A DNA stretch of 64,000 nt from Guptibacillus hwajinpoensis (GCF_020171785.1 NZ_JAIVAE010000002.1:620001-684000), one strand, 5' to 3'. Numbered from the stretch's first letter, positions 16,624 through 25,715 are shown. Notes: generated from the letters alone by a model not told the origin. Numbers and translations: made by a program.

Positions 16624-17418
16624 ATGAAGACTTATTTGCAGCTTTGCGAAGAGATTTTACATAACGGAACAAAAAAATCCGATCGAACAGGTACAGGTAC
16701 AATGAGTGTGTTTGGTCACCAAATGCGCTTTGATTTGCAGGAGGGTTTTCCTGCATTAACAACAAAAAAACTTCATCTAAGATCCATTATTCATGAGCTA
16801 CTTTGGTTTTTAAAAGGGGATACAAACGTAAAGTATCTTCAAGATAACGGCGTGCGTATTTGGAATGAATGGGCTGATGAAAACGGGGAGCTTGGTCCTG
16901 TTTACGGTCATCAATGGCGTTCATGGACAGGCGCAGACGGATCGACAGTCGATCAAATTGCGAAAGTGGTTGAACAAATCAAAACAAACCCGAATTCAAG
17001 AAGGATGATCGTAACAGCATGGAATCCTTCTGAAGTTGACGATATGGCTTTGCCTCCATGTCACTGTCTTTTCCAGTTTTACGTAGCGGATGGTAAACTT
17101 TCTTGTCAGCTTTATCAGCGGTCTGCTGATGTTTTTCTTGGTGTACCATTTAACATCGCTTCATATGCACTTCTCACTATGATGATGGCACAAGTGTGTG
17201 ACTTAGAGCCCGGTGAGTTTATTCATACGTTAGGCGATGCTCACATTTATAACAACCATATCGAGCAAGTTCAGCTTCAACTTACGCGTGATCCGAAAGA
17301 TTTACCCAAAATGAAAATCAATCCAGAAGTGAAATCCATCTTTGATTTCTCATTTGAGGATTTTGAATTAACGGATTATCATCCTCATCCTCATATTAAA
17401 GGAGAGGTTTCTGTATGA
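16624..17418 (+). CDS. thyA: Thymidylate synthase (ThyA type)
   Basis: 264 residues, the same length as E. coli ThyA. Catalytic Cys146 in [12 protein letters not shown], folate/dUMP-binding [20 protein letters not shown], and [10 protein letters not shown] are all intact. It converts dUMP to dTMP using methylene-tetrahydrofolate, releasing dihydrofolate. The stop codon overlaps the start of dfrA (ATGA), so the enzyme regenerating tetrahydrofolate is translationally coupled. ATG start behind AAAGGAGGAG. Confidence 0.97.
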   Translation: MKTYLQLCEEILHNGTKKSDRTGTGTMSVFGHQMRFDLQEGFPALTTKKLHLRSIIHELLWFLKGDTNVKYLQDNGVRIWNEWADENGELGPVYGHQWRSWTGADGSTVDQIAKVVEQIKTNPNSRRMIVTAWNPSEVDDMALPPCHCLFQFYVADGKLSCQLYQRSADVFLGVPFNIASYALLTMMMAQVCDLEPGEFIHTLGDAHIYNNHIEQVQLQLTRDPKDLPKMKINPEVKSIFDFSFEDFELTDYHPHPHIKGEVSV

Positions 17419-17897
17419 TTTCATTTCTTCTTGCAATGGATGAAAAGCAGCTAATTGGTAAAGACAACGATCTTCCATGGCATCTGCCAGCTGATCTTGC
17501 TTACTTTAAACGAATGACCACTGGAAAGTCGATCGTGATGGGAAGAAAAACGTTTGAATCGATTGGAAAAGCGTTACCAGGACGTGAAAACTATCTAATT
17601 ACGAGAAGAAATCTCGAATATGAAGGGGTTACGGTTCTCCATTCAATCGAAGCTTTTCTCGATCTTACAAAGCGTGAAGAAAAAGAGTGGTTTGTGATCG
17701 GTGGAGCGGAGATTTATCGTCAAATTCTGCCGCATGCGGATCGACTATATATTACCGAAATTCATGAAACGTTTAACGGGGATACTTATTTCCCTGATTT
17801 CTCTAAAGAGGATTGGAATGAAACATCCAGAGAAAAACATGAAAGAGATGACCGAAATCAACATGATTTTGATTTTGTAGTATACGATCGAGTCTAA
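17415..17897 (+). CDS. dfrA: Dihydrofolate reductase
   Basis: 160 residues, normal length. [16 protein letters not shown] carries the active-site Asp27; [19 protein letters not shown] and YFPDF are the usual cofactor and substrate motifs. It reduces dihydrofolate made by ThyA, with NADPH. Its start overlaps thyA by four bases and it ends at a 17-bp terminator stem, forming a two-gene operon. Confidence 0.96.
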   Translation: MISFLLAMDEKQLIGKDNDLPWHLPADLAYFKRMTTGKSIVMGRKTFESIGKALPGRENYLITRRNLEYEGVTVLHSIEAFLDLTKREEKEWFVIGGAEIYRQILPHADRLYITEIHETFNGDTYFPDFSKEDWNETSREKHERDDRNQHDFDFVVYDRV

Positions 17898-17900
17898 TAA

Positions 17901-17935
17901 AAAGAATCCCCCGTGAACTTCACGGGGGATTCTTT
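17901..17935 (+). terminator. Bidirectional terminator between dfrA and the YitT gene
   Basis: 17-bp perfect inverted repeat around 17918, A-rich and T-rich at the ends, between convergent genes. Confidence 0.9.
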
Positions 17936-17940
17936 GATCA

Positions 17941-18774
17941 CTATGTTTTTGGAAAGGTAAAACCTTCTCCAAAAACGTCTCGCACATCATGAACGACAAC
18001 AAAAGCTTTATCATCCACTTGTTGAATCATTTTTTTGAGAAGAAAAAGCTCCTGTTTGTTAATCACAACGTATAGAATATCTTTTGATTCATTTGAATAG
18101 TGACCTCGTGCATTAATGACTGTAACACCTCGGTCCATTTCTTCGCTTACTTTTTCGGCGATTGCGACGGTGCTAGTTGAAATAATCGTAACGGCTTTTC
18201 GCGTATCAAATCCATCAATTAAATAGTCCAATATCTTCGTACTAATATAGATAGAAATTCCCGTATACATCGTATTTTCAATTCCAATAACGACAGAAGA
18301 ACCGAGAACGACTAGAATATCGAATACAAACATCGATGTACTAACGCTCCATCCAAAGTGCTGGTTAAGCATTCTGGCTACAATTGTAGAGCCGCCGGTT
18401 GTTCCACCGGAGCGAAGAACAAGACCAAGTCCGATCCCGATGAACACACCTGCAAAGACAGTACCAAGCATGATATCAAGAGGTTCGCCCATTCCCTCAG
18501 TGAGCTGGATAAATAGGGAGCTAAAGAAAATGGCAAGCATTGTGTACCAAGTTACTCGTTTGTTTAGTACTTTGTATCCAATCGCTAAAAGTACAGCGTT
18601 CATTACAAAGTTCGTAATTCCCGGTGACCAATCAAGAATATAATATAGCGTCATGGAAATACCGGTTACGCCACCTTCACCTAATTCATTCGGAATCGCA
18701 AACAAGTTTACTCCAAGCGCAAAGAATAGCGATCCAATAATAATTAAAGTGATTTCTTTTCCGGTGTTATTCAT
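17941..18774 (-). CDS. YitT family membrane protein (DUF161/DUF2179)
   Basis: 277 residues from ATG 18774, chosen over the upstream frame opening because CGGAGTGATAAA precedes it. Five to six membrane helices occupy residues 5-170 with GGVTGISMTLYYIL and RSGGTTGGSTIVARML, the two family hallmarks; the C-terminal 80 residues are a cytosolic DUF2179 domain (RGVTVINARGHYS, VVINKQE). The family is common in Firmicutes and of unknown function, probably transport. Divergent from the GntR regulator, with a repeat array between them. Confidence 0.88.
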   Translation of the reverse strand: MNNTGKEITLIIIGSLFFALGVNLFAIPNELGEGGVTGISMTLYYILDWSPGITNFVMNAVLLAIGYKVLNKRVTWYTMLAIFFSSLFIQLTEGMGEPLDIMLGTVFAGVFIGIGLGLVLRSGGTTGGSTIVARMLNQHFGWSVSTSMFVFDILVVLGSSVVIGIENTMYTGISIYISTKILDYLIDGFDTRKAVTIISTSTVAIAEKVSEEMDRGVTVINARGHYSNESKDILYVVINKQELFLLKKMIQQVDDKAFVVVHDVRDVFGEGFTFPKT

Positions 18775-18832
18775 TTTATCACTCCGTTCTGTTCCTGAAT
18801 ACGTAGGATAATATATCATATCGGATAAAGTC

Positions 18833-18859
18833 GAACAAGATTGTTCAACAATATTGTTC
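18833..18859. promoter_or_regulatory. Operator-like repeat array between yitT-like and gntR-like genes
   Basis: GAACAA-GA-TTGTTC is a perfect 14-base palindrome (18833-18846), and TTGTTC recurs at 18854-18859, followed by ACAAT. The sites sit between two divergent starts and could be bound by the adjacent GntR protein. No binding evidence. Confidence 0.35.
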
Positions 18860-18917
18860 AAAAAAACAATCCATATGTTAAAATGAGGGAAAAGAAAGGT
18901 AAGGCGGGTCTTGAGAT

Positions 18918-19583
18918 ATGCGAAAAGAAACGGTCGAGCAAAAAGTATATCAGCTTATTAAGAATGCAATATTGAGGAGACAAATTGCACCCGGAAATCA
19001 GCTGTTTGAAAGTGCAATTGCAGCGAAAGTAAATGCTAGCAGAACGCCGATTCGTAGCGCCATTTCGAAGTTAGAAGCAGAGGGACTTGTCGATGTCATT
19101 CCGAATAAAGGGGCATTTATCGTTCAACCGACAATGGAAGAGATGATTCAGGCTTTTGAAATGAGAAAAGTCTTAGAAGAAATGGCAGTCAGAGAAGGAT
19201 ACTCTAAACTAGTGAAAACACATATAGCGTTGTTAAAATCTCATACAGAGGAGATGAGTAAAGCTTTTGAAGCGGGGGACATGCTTGTATACCATGAGCA
19301 AAATAAAGCGTTTCATCTTATAATGGCAAATGCGAGTGGAAATCGTTATTTAATTGATTTTATGGAGAAGATATTAAACCAAATCACCATTTATATGATT
19401 TTGTATGATGTTTTTAGAGAAAATGATGATAATGATCTTCTCGAACATCATCAAATGAATCAGCTTATCGAGAAGAATGATAAGGGGAGCCTTCTTCAAG
19501 TGGTTAAGGAACACCTTAATCATAGTTTAGCAAAGCTCGAGAATGACAAGCACAAATATCAGTCGCTTACGAAATTATTCTAA
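18918..19583 (+). CDS. GntR family regulator, FadR (FCD) subfamily
   Basis: 221 residues. Residues 5-70 form the winged helix (QLFESAIAAKVNASRTPIRSAISKLEAEGLV), and 80-215 are the all-helical FCD ligand-binding domain with ALLKSHTEEM and the histidines expected for metal binding (NKAFHLIMANASGN, HHQMN, KEHLNHSL). Such proteins respond to small organic acids. The target genes are not evident; the divergent YitT gene and the gene itself are candidates because of the repeats between them. Confidence 0.9.
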   Translation: MRKETVEQKVYQLIKNAILRRQIAPGNQLFESAIAAKVNASRTPIRSAISKLEAEGLVDVIPNKGAFIVQPTMEEMIQAFEMRKVLEEMAVREGYSKLVKTHIALLKSHTEEMSKAFEAGDMLVYHEQNKAFHLIMANASGNRYLIDFMEKILNQITIYMILYDVFRENDDNDLLEHHQMNQLIEKNDKGSLLQVVKEHLNHSLAKLENDKHKYQSLTKLF

Positions 19584-19587
19584 AGAA

Positions 19588-19611
19588 AGACGAGCTGTGT
19601 ATAGCTCGTCT
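19588..19611 (-). terminator. Hairpin ending the ferredoxin gene (minus strand)
   Basis: 9-bp perfect stem (19588-19596 / 19603-19611). Read on the minus strand it is followed by a T-rich run, so it best serves the ferredoxin gene. Confidence 0.65.
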
Positions 19612-19623
19612 AAGTAAGTTCCC

Positions 19624-19944
19624 TTATTCTGCAGGTCTCGGACCGGCATCCAGACCAGAACTTTCAACAGTCATCATAGGTTTTACTTCACAATCACCGT
19701 TAACACGAACTTGACAGGAAAGACGTAGGTTTTCTTCTACACCTTTTTTCTTGAATGCTTCCTGCTCAATTTCTGTGAGATCTCCAAACTCCCCATTCAT
19801 TACTTCAACACGGCAAGTTGTGCATTTTGCTTTACCACCGCACCGGTGAAGCACCTGAACTCCGTTATCTTCAAGTGCAAGAGTTAATTTTGTTCCTTCT
19901 TCTACGTCAAATGATCCATGGTCTGGTACTGTTACTTTAGCCAA
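19624..19944 (-). CDS. 2Fe-2S plant-type ferredoxin
   Basis: 106 residues from TTG 19944, which has a perfect AAAGGAGG; the longer open frame upstream has a hydrophobic stretch that is not part of the family and is rejected. Cys35, Cys41, Cys44 and Cys77 (HRCGGKAKCTTC and LSCQ) match the C-x5-C-x2-C-x(n)-C cluster pattern. An acidic C-terminal tail follows. It is an electron carrier; no partner oxidoreductase is adjacent. Confidence 0.88.
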   Translation of the reverse strand: MAKVTVPDHGSFDVEEGTKLTLALEDNGVQVLHRCGGKAKCTTCRVEVMNGEFGDLTEIEQEAFKKKGVEENLRLSCQVRVNGDCEVKPMMTVESSGLDAGPRPAE

Positions 19945-20107
19945 AGAAATTCCTCCTTTATAAATCGTTCCCCGTTCACTTACTATCATATCGGAAATAT
20001 GTACTCGTTTGAAGCACTCTTTTAATTGTAAAATTTCGTCGAATGATGTGTAAAGAATAGAAGGAAGGGTAAATAAGAAGTAGTAAAGATGAACCAGGAG
20101 GAAAAAC

Positions 20108-20539
20108 ATGGATAAAAAATATTTTACTTTAGAGGAAGCGAATAATTTATTACCCATGATTAAAAGAGAGCTCGCCGGATTAAAGCGTTTAAAAGCCCAG
20201 TTTAATGAACATTATGATCAAATTGAGCAACATAAAAAAACGCTTCTTTATCGCCATAAAACAAAAGTAGATGAGGATATTCTATTTAAAAAAGAAGCGC
20301 GTATGGAATTTATGGAATTAGAGGCACAAACGTTTATCAATAATATTATGGCCCTTGGTGTCGAAATAAAAAACGTAGATGAAGGGTTAATTGATTTTCC
20401 AGCCGTTATCAATGGAAAAAAAGTGCTACTTTGTTGGAAAGAAGGGGAAAGCGAGGTATCCTTTTTTCATTCTGATCTTGGAGGGTTTAGCCAAAGGGAA
20501 CCGATTGAAAACATCATTAAAGAAGAAGAGCAGGGCTGA
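20108..20539 (+). CDS. DUF2203 family protein
   Basis: 143 residues opening with KKYFTLEEANNLLPMI, the DUF2203 signature, followed by a long helical middle and a C-terminal segment GLIDFPAVINGKKVLLCWKEGE typical of the family. Function unknown. ATG start behind CAGGAGGAAAAAC. Complete and of normal length. Confidence 0.88.
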   Translation: MDKKYFTLEEANNLLPMIKRELAGLKRLKAQFNEHYDQIEQHKKTLLYRHKTKVDEDILFKKEARMEFMELEAQTFINNIMALGVEIKNVDEGLIDFPAVINGKKVLLCWKEGESEVSFFHSDLGGFSQREPIENIIKEEEQG

Positions 20540-20559
20540 GGTCGTTCAGCCCCTTTTTT
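20533..20559 (+). terminator. Terminator overlapping the DUF2203 stop codon
   Basis: 7-bp stem GGGCTGA/TCAGCCC (20533-20539 / 20546-20552) then seven T. Confidence 0.85.
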
Positions 20560-20641
20560 TGAACAGTTTATAAATTTCAATTACCGTATTAGTATAGAAA
20601 ATAAAATATTGCTTACCTTAAGAAACGAGGGAGGTGAAGCA

Positions 20642-20758
20642 ATGAAAAATCCTAAGCAAAATCAGAAGCATGAGACAGAATTTGCGAGTGAGCTTGCAGC
20701 TGATCAGAACAATAATAAGAAACATAAAAAAAATAAAAAACAGAAAAAGAATGCCTAA
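20642..20758 (+). CDS. Short gamma-type small acid-soluble spore protein-like peptide
   Basis: 38 residues, ATG start behind GAGGTGAAGCA. The central HETEFASELAADQNN contains TEFASE, the motif cut by the germination protease GPR in gamma-type SASPs (SspE). The C-terminus is an extreme Lys/Asn run (KKHKKNKKQKK). Classical SspE is longer with two TEFASE repeats; this looks like a one-repeat relative. If correct, it is a spore-core amino-acid store made under sigma-G. A clear sigma-G promoter was not found by eye. Ends at a strong hairpin. Confidence 0.65.
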   Translation: MKNPKQNQKHETEFASELAADQNNNKKHKKNKKQKKNA

Positions 20759-20760
20759 CA

Positions 20761-20790
20761 AAAAGAAGCTCTGAATGGAGCTTCTTTTCT
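20761..20790 (+). terminator. Terminator after the SASP-like gene
   Basis: 11-bp stem (20761-20771 / 20778-20788) with a 6-base loop. Confidence 0.85.
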
Positions 20791-20874
20791 TTATGAAAGT
20801 AGTTGATTAGTTCCCTTCTATCTCTAAAACAGTTAAAATAGAAAGCAGACTAAAGAGAGAAAAGGATGAGGATC

Positions 20875-22761
20875 ATGAGCTTGTTACAGGCTGAATCAAT
20901 CACCAAGTCATATGGAGAAAAAACATTATTCGATGAAATATCTTTTTCGCTCGAAGATAAGCAAAGAATCGGATTAATCGGTGTTAACGGGACTGGAAAA
21001 TCATCATTGCTTAAAATCCTTGCGGGGCTTGAATCAATGGATCGTGGCAAACTTTATCACGCGAATCAATTTCATGTGGAATATTTACCTCAAGATCCTG
21101 TATTTATAGAAAAGAAAACGATTCTTGAAACGGTTTTTGATAGTGACGTTCCACTTTTTAATACGGTGCGGAAATATGAAGAGGCACTTCAAATCGTTAT
21201 GAATCATCCCGAAAAAGAATCTGCTCAAGAAAAGTTGCTTCAAGCACAAGAAGACATGGATCGTCTTCAAGCATGGGATTTTAGTACACAAGCTAAAACA
21301 ATCTTAACGAAGCTAGGTCTCCATGATTTTGAGGCAAAGGTTAATGCATTATCAGGTGGTCAACAGAAGCGGGTGGCACTAGCAAAAGCATTTATTAATC
21401 CTGCCGATTTATTAATTCTTGATGAACCTACAAACCATATTGATAATGCTACAGTAGAGTGGCTCGAGCAGTATCTTGCGAGCTATTCGGGCACGCTATT
21501 ACTTGTCACACATGACCGGTACTTTCTTAATCGCGTAACGAATCGTATTTTTGAATTAGATAAGGGGCGGTTATTTGAATATGATGGAAACTATGCGACG
21601 TTTTTAGAACAAAAAGCGTTGCGAGAAGAACGTGAAGCAAAAGAAGAAGATAAGCATAACAAATTACTTAAGAGTGAACTCGAATGGCTAAAAAAGGGAG
21701 CTAAAGCAAGAACCACAAAACAAAAAGCCAGGAAACAAAGAATTGAAAACATGAAAGAAGTACCTGGGCGTGCGACTGAAGGCAATGTAGATATGGCATT
21801 AGGGGCTAGTCGACTAGGCAAAAAGGTGATTGAAGCAACTGACCTTACAAAAACCATTAATGGTCGCATTTTGACTGATCGCTTTAACTATCTTGTCCTT
21901 CCTCAAGACCGAATAGGCATCATCGGACCCAATGGTTCTGGTAAAACAACATTACTCAATATGCTTGCAGGTCGGATTGCCCCTGACGCTGGTCACGTTG
22001 AAATTGGGGTCACAGTTAAGCCTGGTTTTTACACCCAACAAAATGAAGGGCTTGATGAATCTCTAAGAGTTATTGAGTACATTCGAGAAGGGGGAGAAGA
22101 GGTTCGCCTACGTAAAGGCGGTACCGTTTCAGCTTCCCAAATGCTTGAGCGATTTTTATTTTCACCTGATATGCAGTGGACTTACATATCCCGATTGTCC
22201 GGTGGAGAGAAAAGAAGGTTATATTTGCTTCGCATTCTAATGGAAGAACCAAATGTCCTTTTTCTTGATGAACCTACGAACGATTTGGATGTTCAAACGT
22301 TAGCGGTATTGGAAGACTACCTTGCTGATTTCCCAGGGGCTGTTATTACTGTCTCTCACGATCGCTATTTCCTTGATAAGATCGCAGAGCAACTTTTTGT
22401 TTTTGATGGCACAGGAAAGATTGATCATTATTATGGCTCTTACTCTGATTACCTTGACGTTGTAAAAAGAGAAAAAGAACTTGAAGCACAAGATAAAAAG
22501 CAATCGAGTCAAAAAGAAAACATTGTAAATGAAAAGCCTAAGCAAGTGAAATTGTCCTATAAAGAAAAGAAAGAATGGGAAACCATTGGGGACACAATTG
22601 AGAAAATAGAGCAGCGCATTGAAGACGTGAAGAATGAAATTGCAGAATCAGGAAGTGATTTTGCCAAAGTAGACGAGCTCTATAAAGAAGAGCAGGCTCT
22701 TTCAATGAAGCTAGAAGAAAAAATTGAACGTTGGTCTGAGCTCTCGGAAAAAATGGAATAA
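20875..22761 (+). CDS. yfmR: ABC-F family ribosome-associated ATPase, YfmR/Uup type
   Basis: About 628 residues from ATG 20875, better spaced to AAAGGATGAGG than ATG 20866. Two ABC domains: Walker A GVNGTGKSS with signature LSGGQQKR, then GPNGSGKTT with LSGGEKRR. Between them is the basic P-site linker (KGAKARTTKQKARKQR), and a coiled-coil C-terminal extension (about 555-628). This layout is that of Uup/YfmR, which acts on stalled ribosomes and overlaps with EF-P in B. subtilis. There are no transmembrane parts. Confidence 0.88.
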   Translation: MSLLQAESITKSYGEKTLFDEISFSLEDKQRIGLIGVNGTGKSSLLKILAGLESMDRGKLYHANQFHVEYLPQDPVFIEKKTILETVFDSDVPLFNTVRKYEEALQIVMNHPEKESAQEKLLQAQEDMDRLQAWDFSTQAKTILTKLGLHDFEAKVNALSGGQQKRVALAKAFINPADLLILDEPTNHIDNATVEWLEQYLASYSGTLLLVTHDRYFLNRVTNRIFELDKGRLFEYDGNYATFLEQKALREEREAKEEDKHNKLLKSELEWLKKGAKARTTKQKARKQRIENMKEVPGRATEGNVDMALGASRLGKKVIEATDLTKTINGRILTDRFNYLVLPQDRIGIIGPNGSGKTTLLNMLAGRIAPDAGHVEIGVTVKPGFYTQQNEGLDESLRVIEYIREGGEEVRLRKGGTVSASQMLERFLFSPDMQWTYISRLSGGEKRRLYLLRILMEEPNVLFLDEPTNDLDVQTLAVLEDYLADFPGAVITVSHDRYFLDKIAEQLFVFDGTGKIDHYYGSYSDYLDVVKREKELEAQDKKQSSQKENIVNEKPKQVKLSYKEKKEWETIGDTIEKIEQRIEDVKNEIAESGSDFAKVDELYKEEQALSMKLEEKIERWSELSEKME

Positions 22762-22770
22762 GCAATACAA

Positions 22771-22802
22771 GATCCTACCATACACGCTGGTAGGATCTTT
22801 TT
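22771..22802 (+). terminator. Terminator after yfmR
   Basis: 10-bp perfect stem (22771-22780 / 22788-22797) followed by a T run. Confidence 0.88.
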
Positions 22803-22878
22803 ATTGTGTCTATTTCTTTTAACTAGGAGTAAAGGGAAAAAACTATGAAATAAAACTTCACAATGTCTTTAGAATATT

Positions 22879-22907
22879 TTGAGAAACGAAGTAAAAAGTG
22901 GTATAAT
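22879..22907 (+). promoter_or_regulatory. Sigma-A promoter of the dpp operon
   Basis: TTGAGA (22879-22884), 17-bp spacer, perfect TATAAT (22902-22907), about 42 bases before dppA. Confidence 0.7.
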
Positions 22908-22920
22908 AATTCAGAAAGTT
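22906..22920 (+). promoter_or_regulatory. CodY-box-like site at the dpp transcription start
   Basis: ATAATTCAGAAAGTT matches the 15-base CodY consensus at 11 positions, including the core TTCAGAAA, and overlaps the predicted start point. CodY represses dpp in B. subtilis, so the place makes sense. Confidence 0.4.
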
Positions 22921-22948
22921 ACGAATCTAGAGAGAAGGGAGAAAATTT

Positions 22949-23770
22949 GTGAAGTTTTATTTATCGGTAGATATGGAAGGAATATCAGGACTTGTTGATG
23001 ACTCGTTTATTGATTCGAGCAAGCGGCACTACGAACGCGGGCAGGAAATCATGACAGAGGAAGCCAATCATGTGATTGAATCGGCATTTGGATGTGGATG
23101 TTCAGCGATAACGGTGAATGATAGTCATTCAAAAATGAACAACTTGCTTTTTGAGAAACTTCACCCTGAAGCAAGGCTCATTTCAGGAGATGTGAAACCT
23201 TATTCAATGGTTCAAGGGTTGGACAGTACATATGAAGGAATGGGAATGATTGGCTATCACGCACGCGCTGGCACTCCGGGTGCAATGTCTCATTCCATGT
23301 TTCACAATGTAAGAAATTTCTACATAAATGAGCAAGTTGTTGGAGAGCTGGGAATGAATGCTTACGTTGCAGGATATTTGGGTGTTCCAGTATTGTTTGC
23401 CGCTGGTGATGATCGAGCAGCACTTGAAGCTGAACAGCTAATCCCAAATATTACAACTGCTGTAGTTAAAGAATCGATTTCGCGATCTTCTGCGCTTTTA
23501 TTTTCTCCCCATAAAACAGAAAGGATTTTGCGTGAACAGACAGAGAAGGCGTTTGTTAACAGACACAATGTCGAACCTTTAGTTCCTCCTCGTGAGCCTG
23601 ATCTTCGCATTGAATTTACTAATTATGGACAAGCCGAGTGGGCGAGCCTGATGCCTGGTGTCGAAATTGAAACAGAAACCACCGTTAAATATCAAGCGAA
23701 AAATATGCTTGAAGCTTATCGAGCCATGCTTGTGATGACAGAATTAGCATCTAGAACAACATTTAGCTAG
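22949..23770 (+). CDS. dppA: D-aminopeptidase DppA (M55 family)
   Basis: 273 residues, GTG start behind GAGAAGGGAG. The zinc ligands known for B. subtilis DppA are all present at the same numbers: Asp8 and Glu10 (VDMEG), His60 (NDSHS), His104 (GYHAR) and Glu133 (VGELG), with His115 in the active site. The enzyme releases N-terminal D-amino acids such as D-Ala from short peptides and assembles as a cytosolic decamer. It is the first gene of a dpp-type cluster, as in B. subtilis. Confidence 0.95.
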   Translation: MKFYLSVDMEGISGLVDDSFIDSSKRHYERGQEIMTEEANHVIESAFGCGCSAITVNDSHSKMNNLLFEKLHPEARLISGDVKPYSMVQGLDSTYEGMGMIGYHARAGTPGAMSHSMFHNVRNFYINEQVVGELGMNAYVAGYLGVPVLFAAGDDRAALEAEQLIPNITTAVVKESISRSSALLFSPHKTERILREQTEKAFVNRHNVEPLVPPREPDLRIEFTNYGQAEWASLMPGVEIETETTVKYQAKNMLEAYRAMLVMTELASRTTFS

Positions 23771-23779
23771 AAAGTAGGG

Positions 23780-24715
23780 ATGCCTGTGGCGAAATATATT
23801 GTTAATCGTCTCTTCGCCATGGTGATTACATTATGGATCATCGTAACCATTACGTTCTTCTTAATGCACGCGGTTCCAGGGTCACCATTTAACCAGGAAA
23901 GAAACACCAGTGAAGCAGTGCAGCAAAATCTTGAAGCGCATTACCATTTAGATGAACCGGTCTTTATTCAATATGCGATTTATATTAAATCTCTTGCAAC
24001 ACTTGACTTTGGACCATCAATTAAACAATCATCTACCTCCGTTAATGAAATGATTGGGAGAGGGTTTCCTGTCTCAGCAGAGCTCGGAATAACTTCTCTT
24101 CTTATTGCGATTATTTCAGGCATAATACTTGGTATCATGGCCGCACTTCGTCACAATGGGGCAATTGATTATATGGCCATGACATTTGCAGTAATAGGGA
24201 TTTCTGTACCGAATTTTATTATGGCGACACTACTTATTCAACAATTAGCCGTCACATGGGAGATTTTCCCGGTAGCGACGTGGGCGTCACCAATGCATAT
24301 GATTCTACCATCAATCGCGCTTGCTACAGGCCCAATGGCGATCATTGCGCGATTAACGAGGTCAAGTATGATCGAAGTACTAAACCAAGATTACATCATG
24401 ACGGCTCGTGCGAAAGGAATGACTACTTTTCAAATTGTGACAAAGCATGCGCTTAGGAATGCGTTACTACCGGTTATCACGATTCTTGGTACGCTTGTTG
24501 CTGGTGTTTTGACGGGTAGTTTTGTTATTGAAAAAATCTTTGCCATCCCTGGAATGGGGAAATACTTTATTAACGGCATTAATGATCGTGATTATCCTGT
24601 CATTATGGGAACAACTGTCTTTTATAGTGCTTTCCTCATAATGATGCTCTTTATTGTAGACATTGCTTACGGGATATTAGATCCGAGAATTAAGCTACAT
24701 AAGAGGGGGGAGTAG
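23780..24715 (+). CDS. dppB: Dipeptide ABC transporter permease DppB
   Basis: 311 residues with about six membrane helices. MAKYIVNRLFAMVITLWIIVTITFFLMH and the PGSPF loop are typical of Opp/Dpp B subunits; the EAA loop DYIMTARAKGMTTFQIVTKHALRNALLP contacts the ATPase. Start is ATG 23780 or GTG 23786; AGTAGG serves either. One base separates it from dppC. No ATPase gene follows in this cluster. Confidence 0.92.
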   Translation: MPVAKYIVNRLFAMVITLWIIVTITFFLMHAVPGSPFNQERNTSEAVQQNLEAHYHLDEPVFIQYAIYIKSLATLDFGPSIKQSSTSVNEMIGRGFPVSAELGITSLLIAIISGIILGIMAALRHNGAIDYMAMTFAVIGISVPNFIMATLLIQQLAVTWEIFPVATWASPMHMILPSIALATGPMAIIARLTRSSMIEVLNQDYIMTARAKGMTTFQIVTKHALRNALLPVITILGTLVAGVLTGSFVIEKIFAIPGMGKYFINGINDRDYPVIMGTTVFYSAFLIMMLFIVDIAYGILDPRIKLHKRGE

Positions 24716-24716
24716 C

Positions 24717-25661
24717 ATGATACCAGAGCGAAAAGAAATAAAACAGGAGTTATCTGATGATCTGTTTCTTCCGTTACAAAATCCCTCTTCTAATGCTGAA
24801 ATGATCGCGAAACCTAGTATTTCCTATTGGAAAGATGCCTGGATGAGGCTTTCTGGGAACAAGCTATCTATGGCTGGACTTGTGATGCTAGTTTTACTCG
24901 TATTGATGGCGATCTTTGGGCCGTTATTAACGCCATATTCCTATGATCACCAGGTGCTAACAGAAGGCAATTTACCACCTTCTTCTGAACATTGGTTCGG
25001 TACAGATAATCTTGGACGAGATATGTTTACGCGAACATGGAATGGAGCGAGGATTTCATTATTCGTTGGATTTATGGCAGCCATTATCGATTTCATCATC
25101 GGAGTCGCTTATGGTGGGTTTTCTGGTTATAAAGGTGGAAGAACAGATAATTTTATGATGAGAATCATTGAAATTTTATATGGTCTTCCGTACTTACTAA
25201 TGGTGATCTTACTGATGGTGGTTATGGGTCCAGGACTGTTTACAATTATTATTGCGTTAACCGTAACAGGATGGGTTGGTATGGCGAGAATTGTTCGCGG
25301 CCAGGTTCTTCAATTAAAGAATGCAGAACACGTACTGGCATCCAGAACGTTTGGAGCGCGTGCTGGTCGAGTTATTCGAAAGAACCTACTTCCGAATACA
25401 ATGGGGCCGATTATCGTTCAAATGACGCTGACTGTACCCACGGCAATCTTTGCAGAAGCTTTTTTAAGCTTTCTAGGGCTAGGTGTACAGGCACCTGTTG
25501 CGAGTTGGGGTGTTATGGCGAATGATGGATTGTCTGTTATTTTATCTGGTCACTGGTGGAGATTATTTTTCCCTGCATTCTTTATTTCGTTAACGATGTT
25601 TGCTTTTAACGTTCTTGGCGATGGTTTGCAGGACGCGCTTGATCCAAAATTACGTAAGTAA
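24717..25661 (+). CDS. dppC: Dipeptide ABC transporter permease DppC
   Basis: 314 residues, about six membrane helices with a longer cytosolic N-terminus. HWFGTDNLGRDMFTRTWNGARISL is the C-subunit signature, and the EAA loop (NAEHVLASRTFGARAGRVIRKNLLPN) is intact. It pairs with DppB to form the channel. ATG start one base after the dppB stop, with AGAGGGGGGAG. The next gene is the binding protein instead of the usual ATPase dppD. Confidence 0.92.
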   Translation: MIPERKEIKQELSDDLFLPLQNPSSNAEMIAKPSISYWKDAWMRLSGNKLSMAGLVMLVLLVLMAIFGPLLTPYSYDHQVLTEGNLPPSSEHWFGTDNLGRDMFTRTWNGARISLFVGFMAAIIDFIIGVAYGGFSGYKGGRTDNFMMRIIEILYGLPYLLMVILLMVVMGPGLFTIIIALTVTGWVGMARIVRGQVLQLKNAEHVLASRTFGARAGRVIRKNLLPNTMGPIIVQMTLTVPTAIFAEAFLSFLGLGVQAPVASWGVMANDGLSVILSGHWWRLFFPAFFISLTMFAFNVLGDGLQDALDPKLRK

Positions 25662-25682
25662 AACCTCATTTTTATGAGATTT
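25662..25682 (+). promoter_or_regulatory. Weak hairpin between dppC and dppE
   Basis: AAACCTCAT pairs with ATGAGATTT with one mismatch, without a long T tract. Such hairpins often adjust the transcript ratio of binding protein to permease; this is inference. Confidence 0.35.
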
Positions 25683-25715
25683 CACTGATAATGACATTTT
25701 AAGGGGGAAATTTAT

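Noticed and set aside
19945-20157. Upstream extension of the ferredoxin gene containing a hydrophobic stretch
   Set aside because: It is not part of the ferredoxin family, overlaps the start of the divergent DUF2203 gene, and TTG 19944 has a perfect ribosome site.
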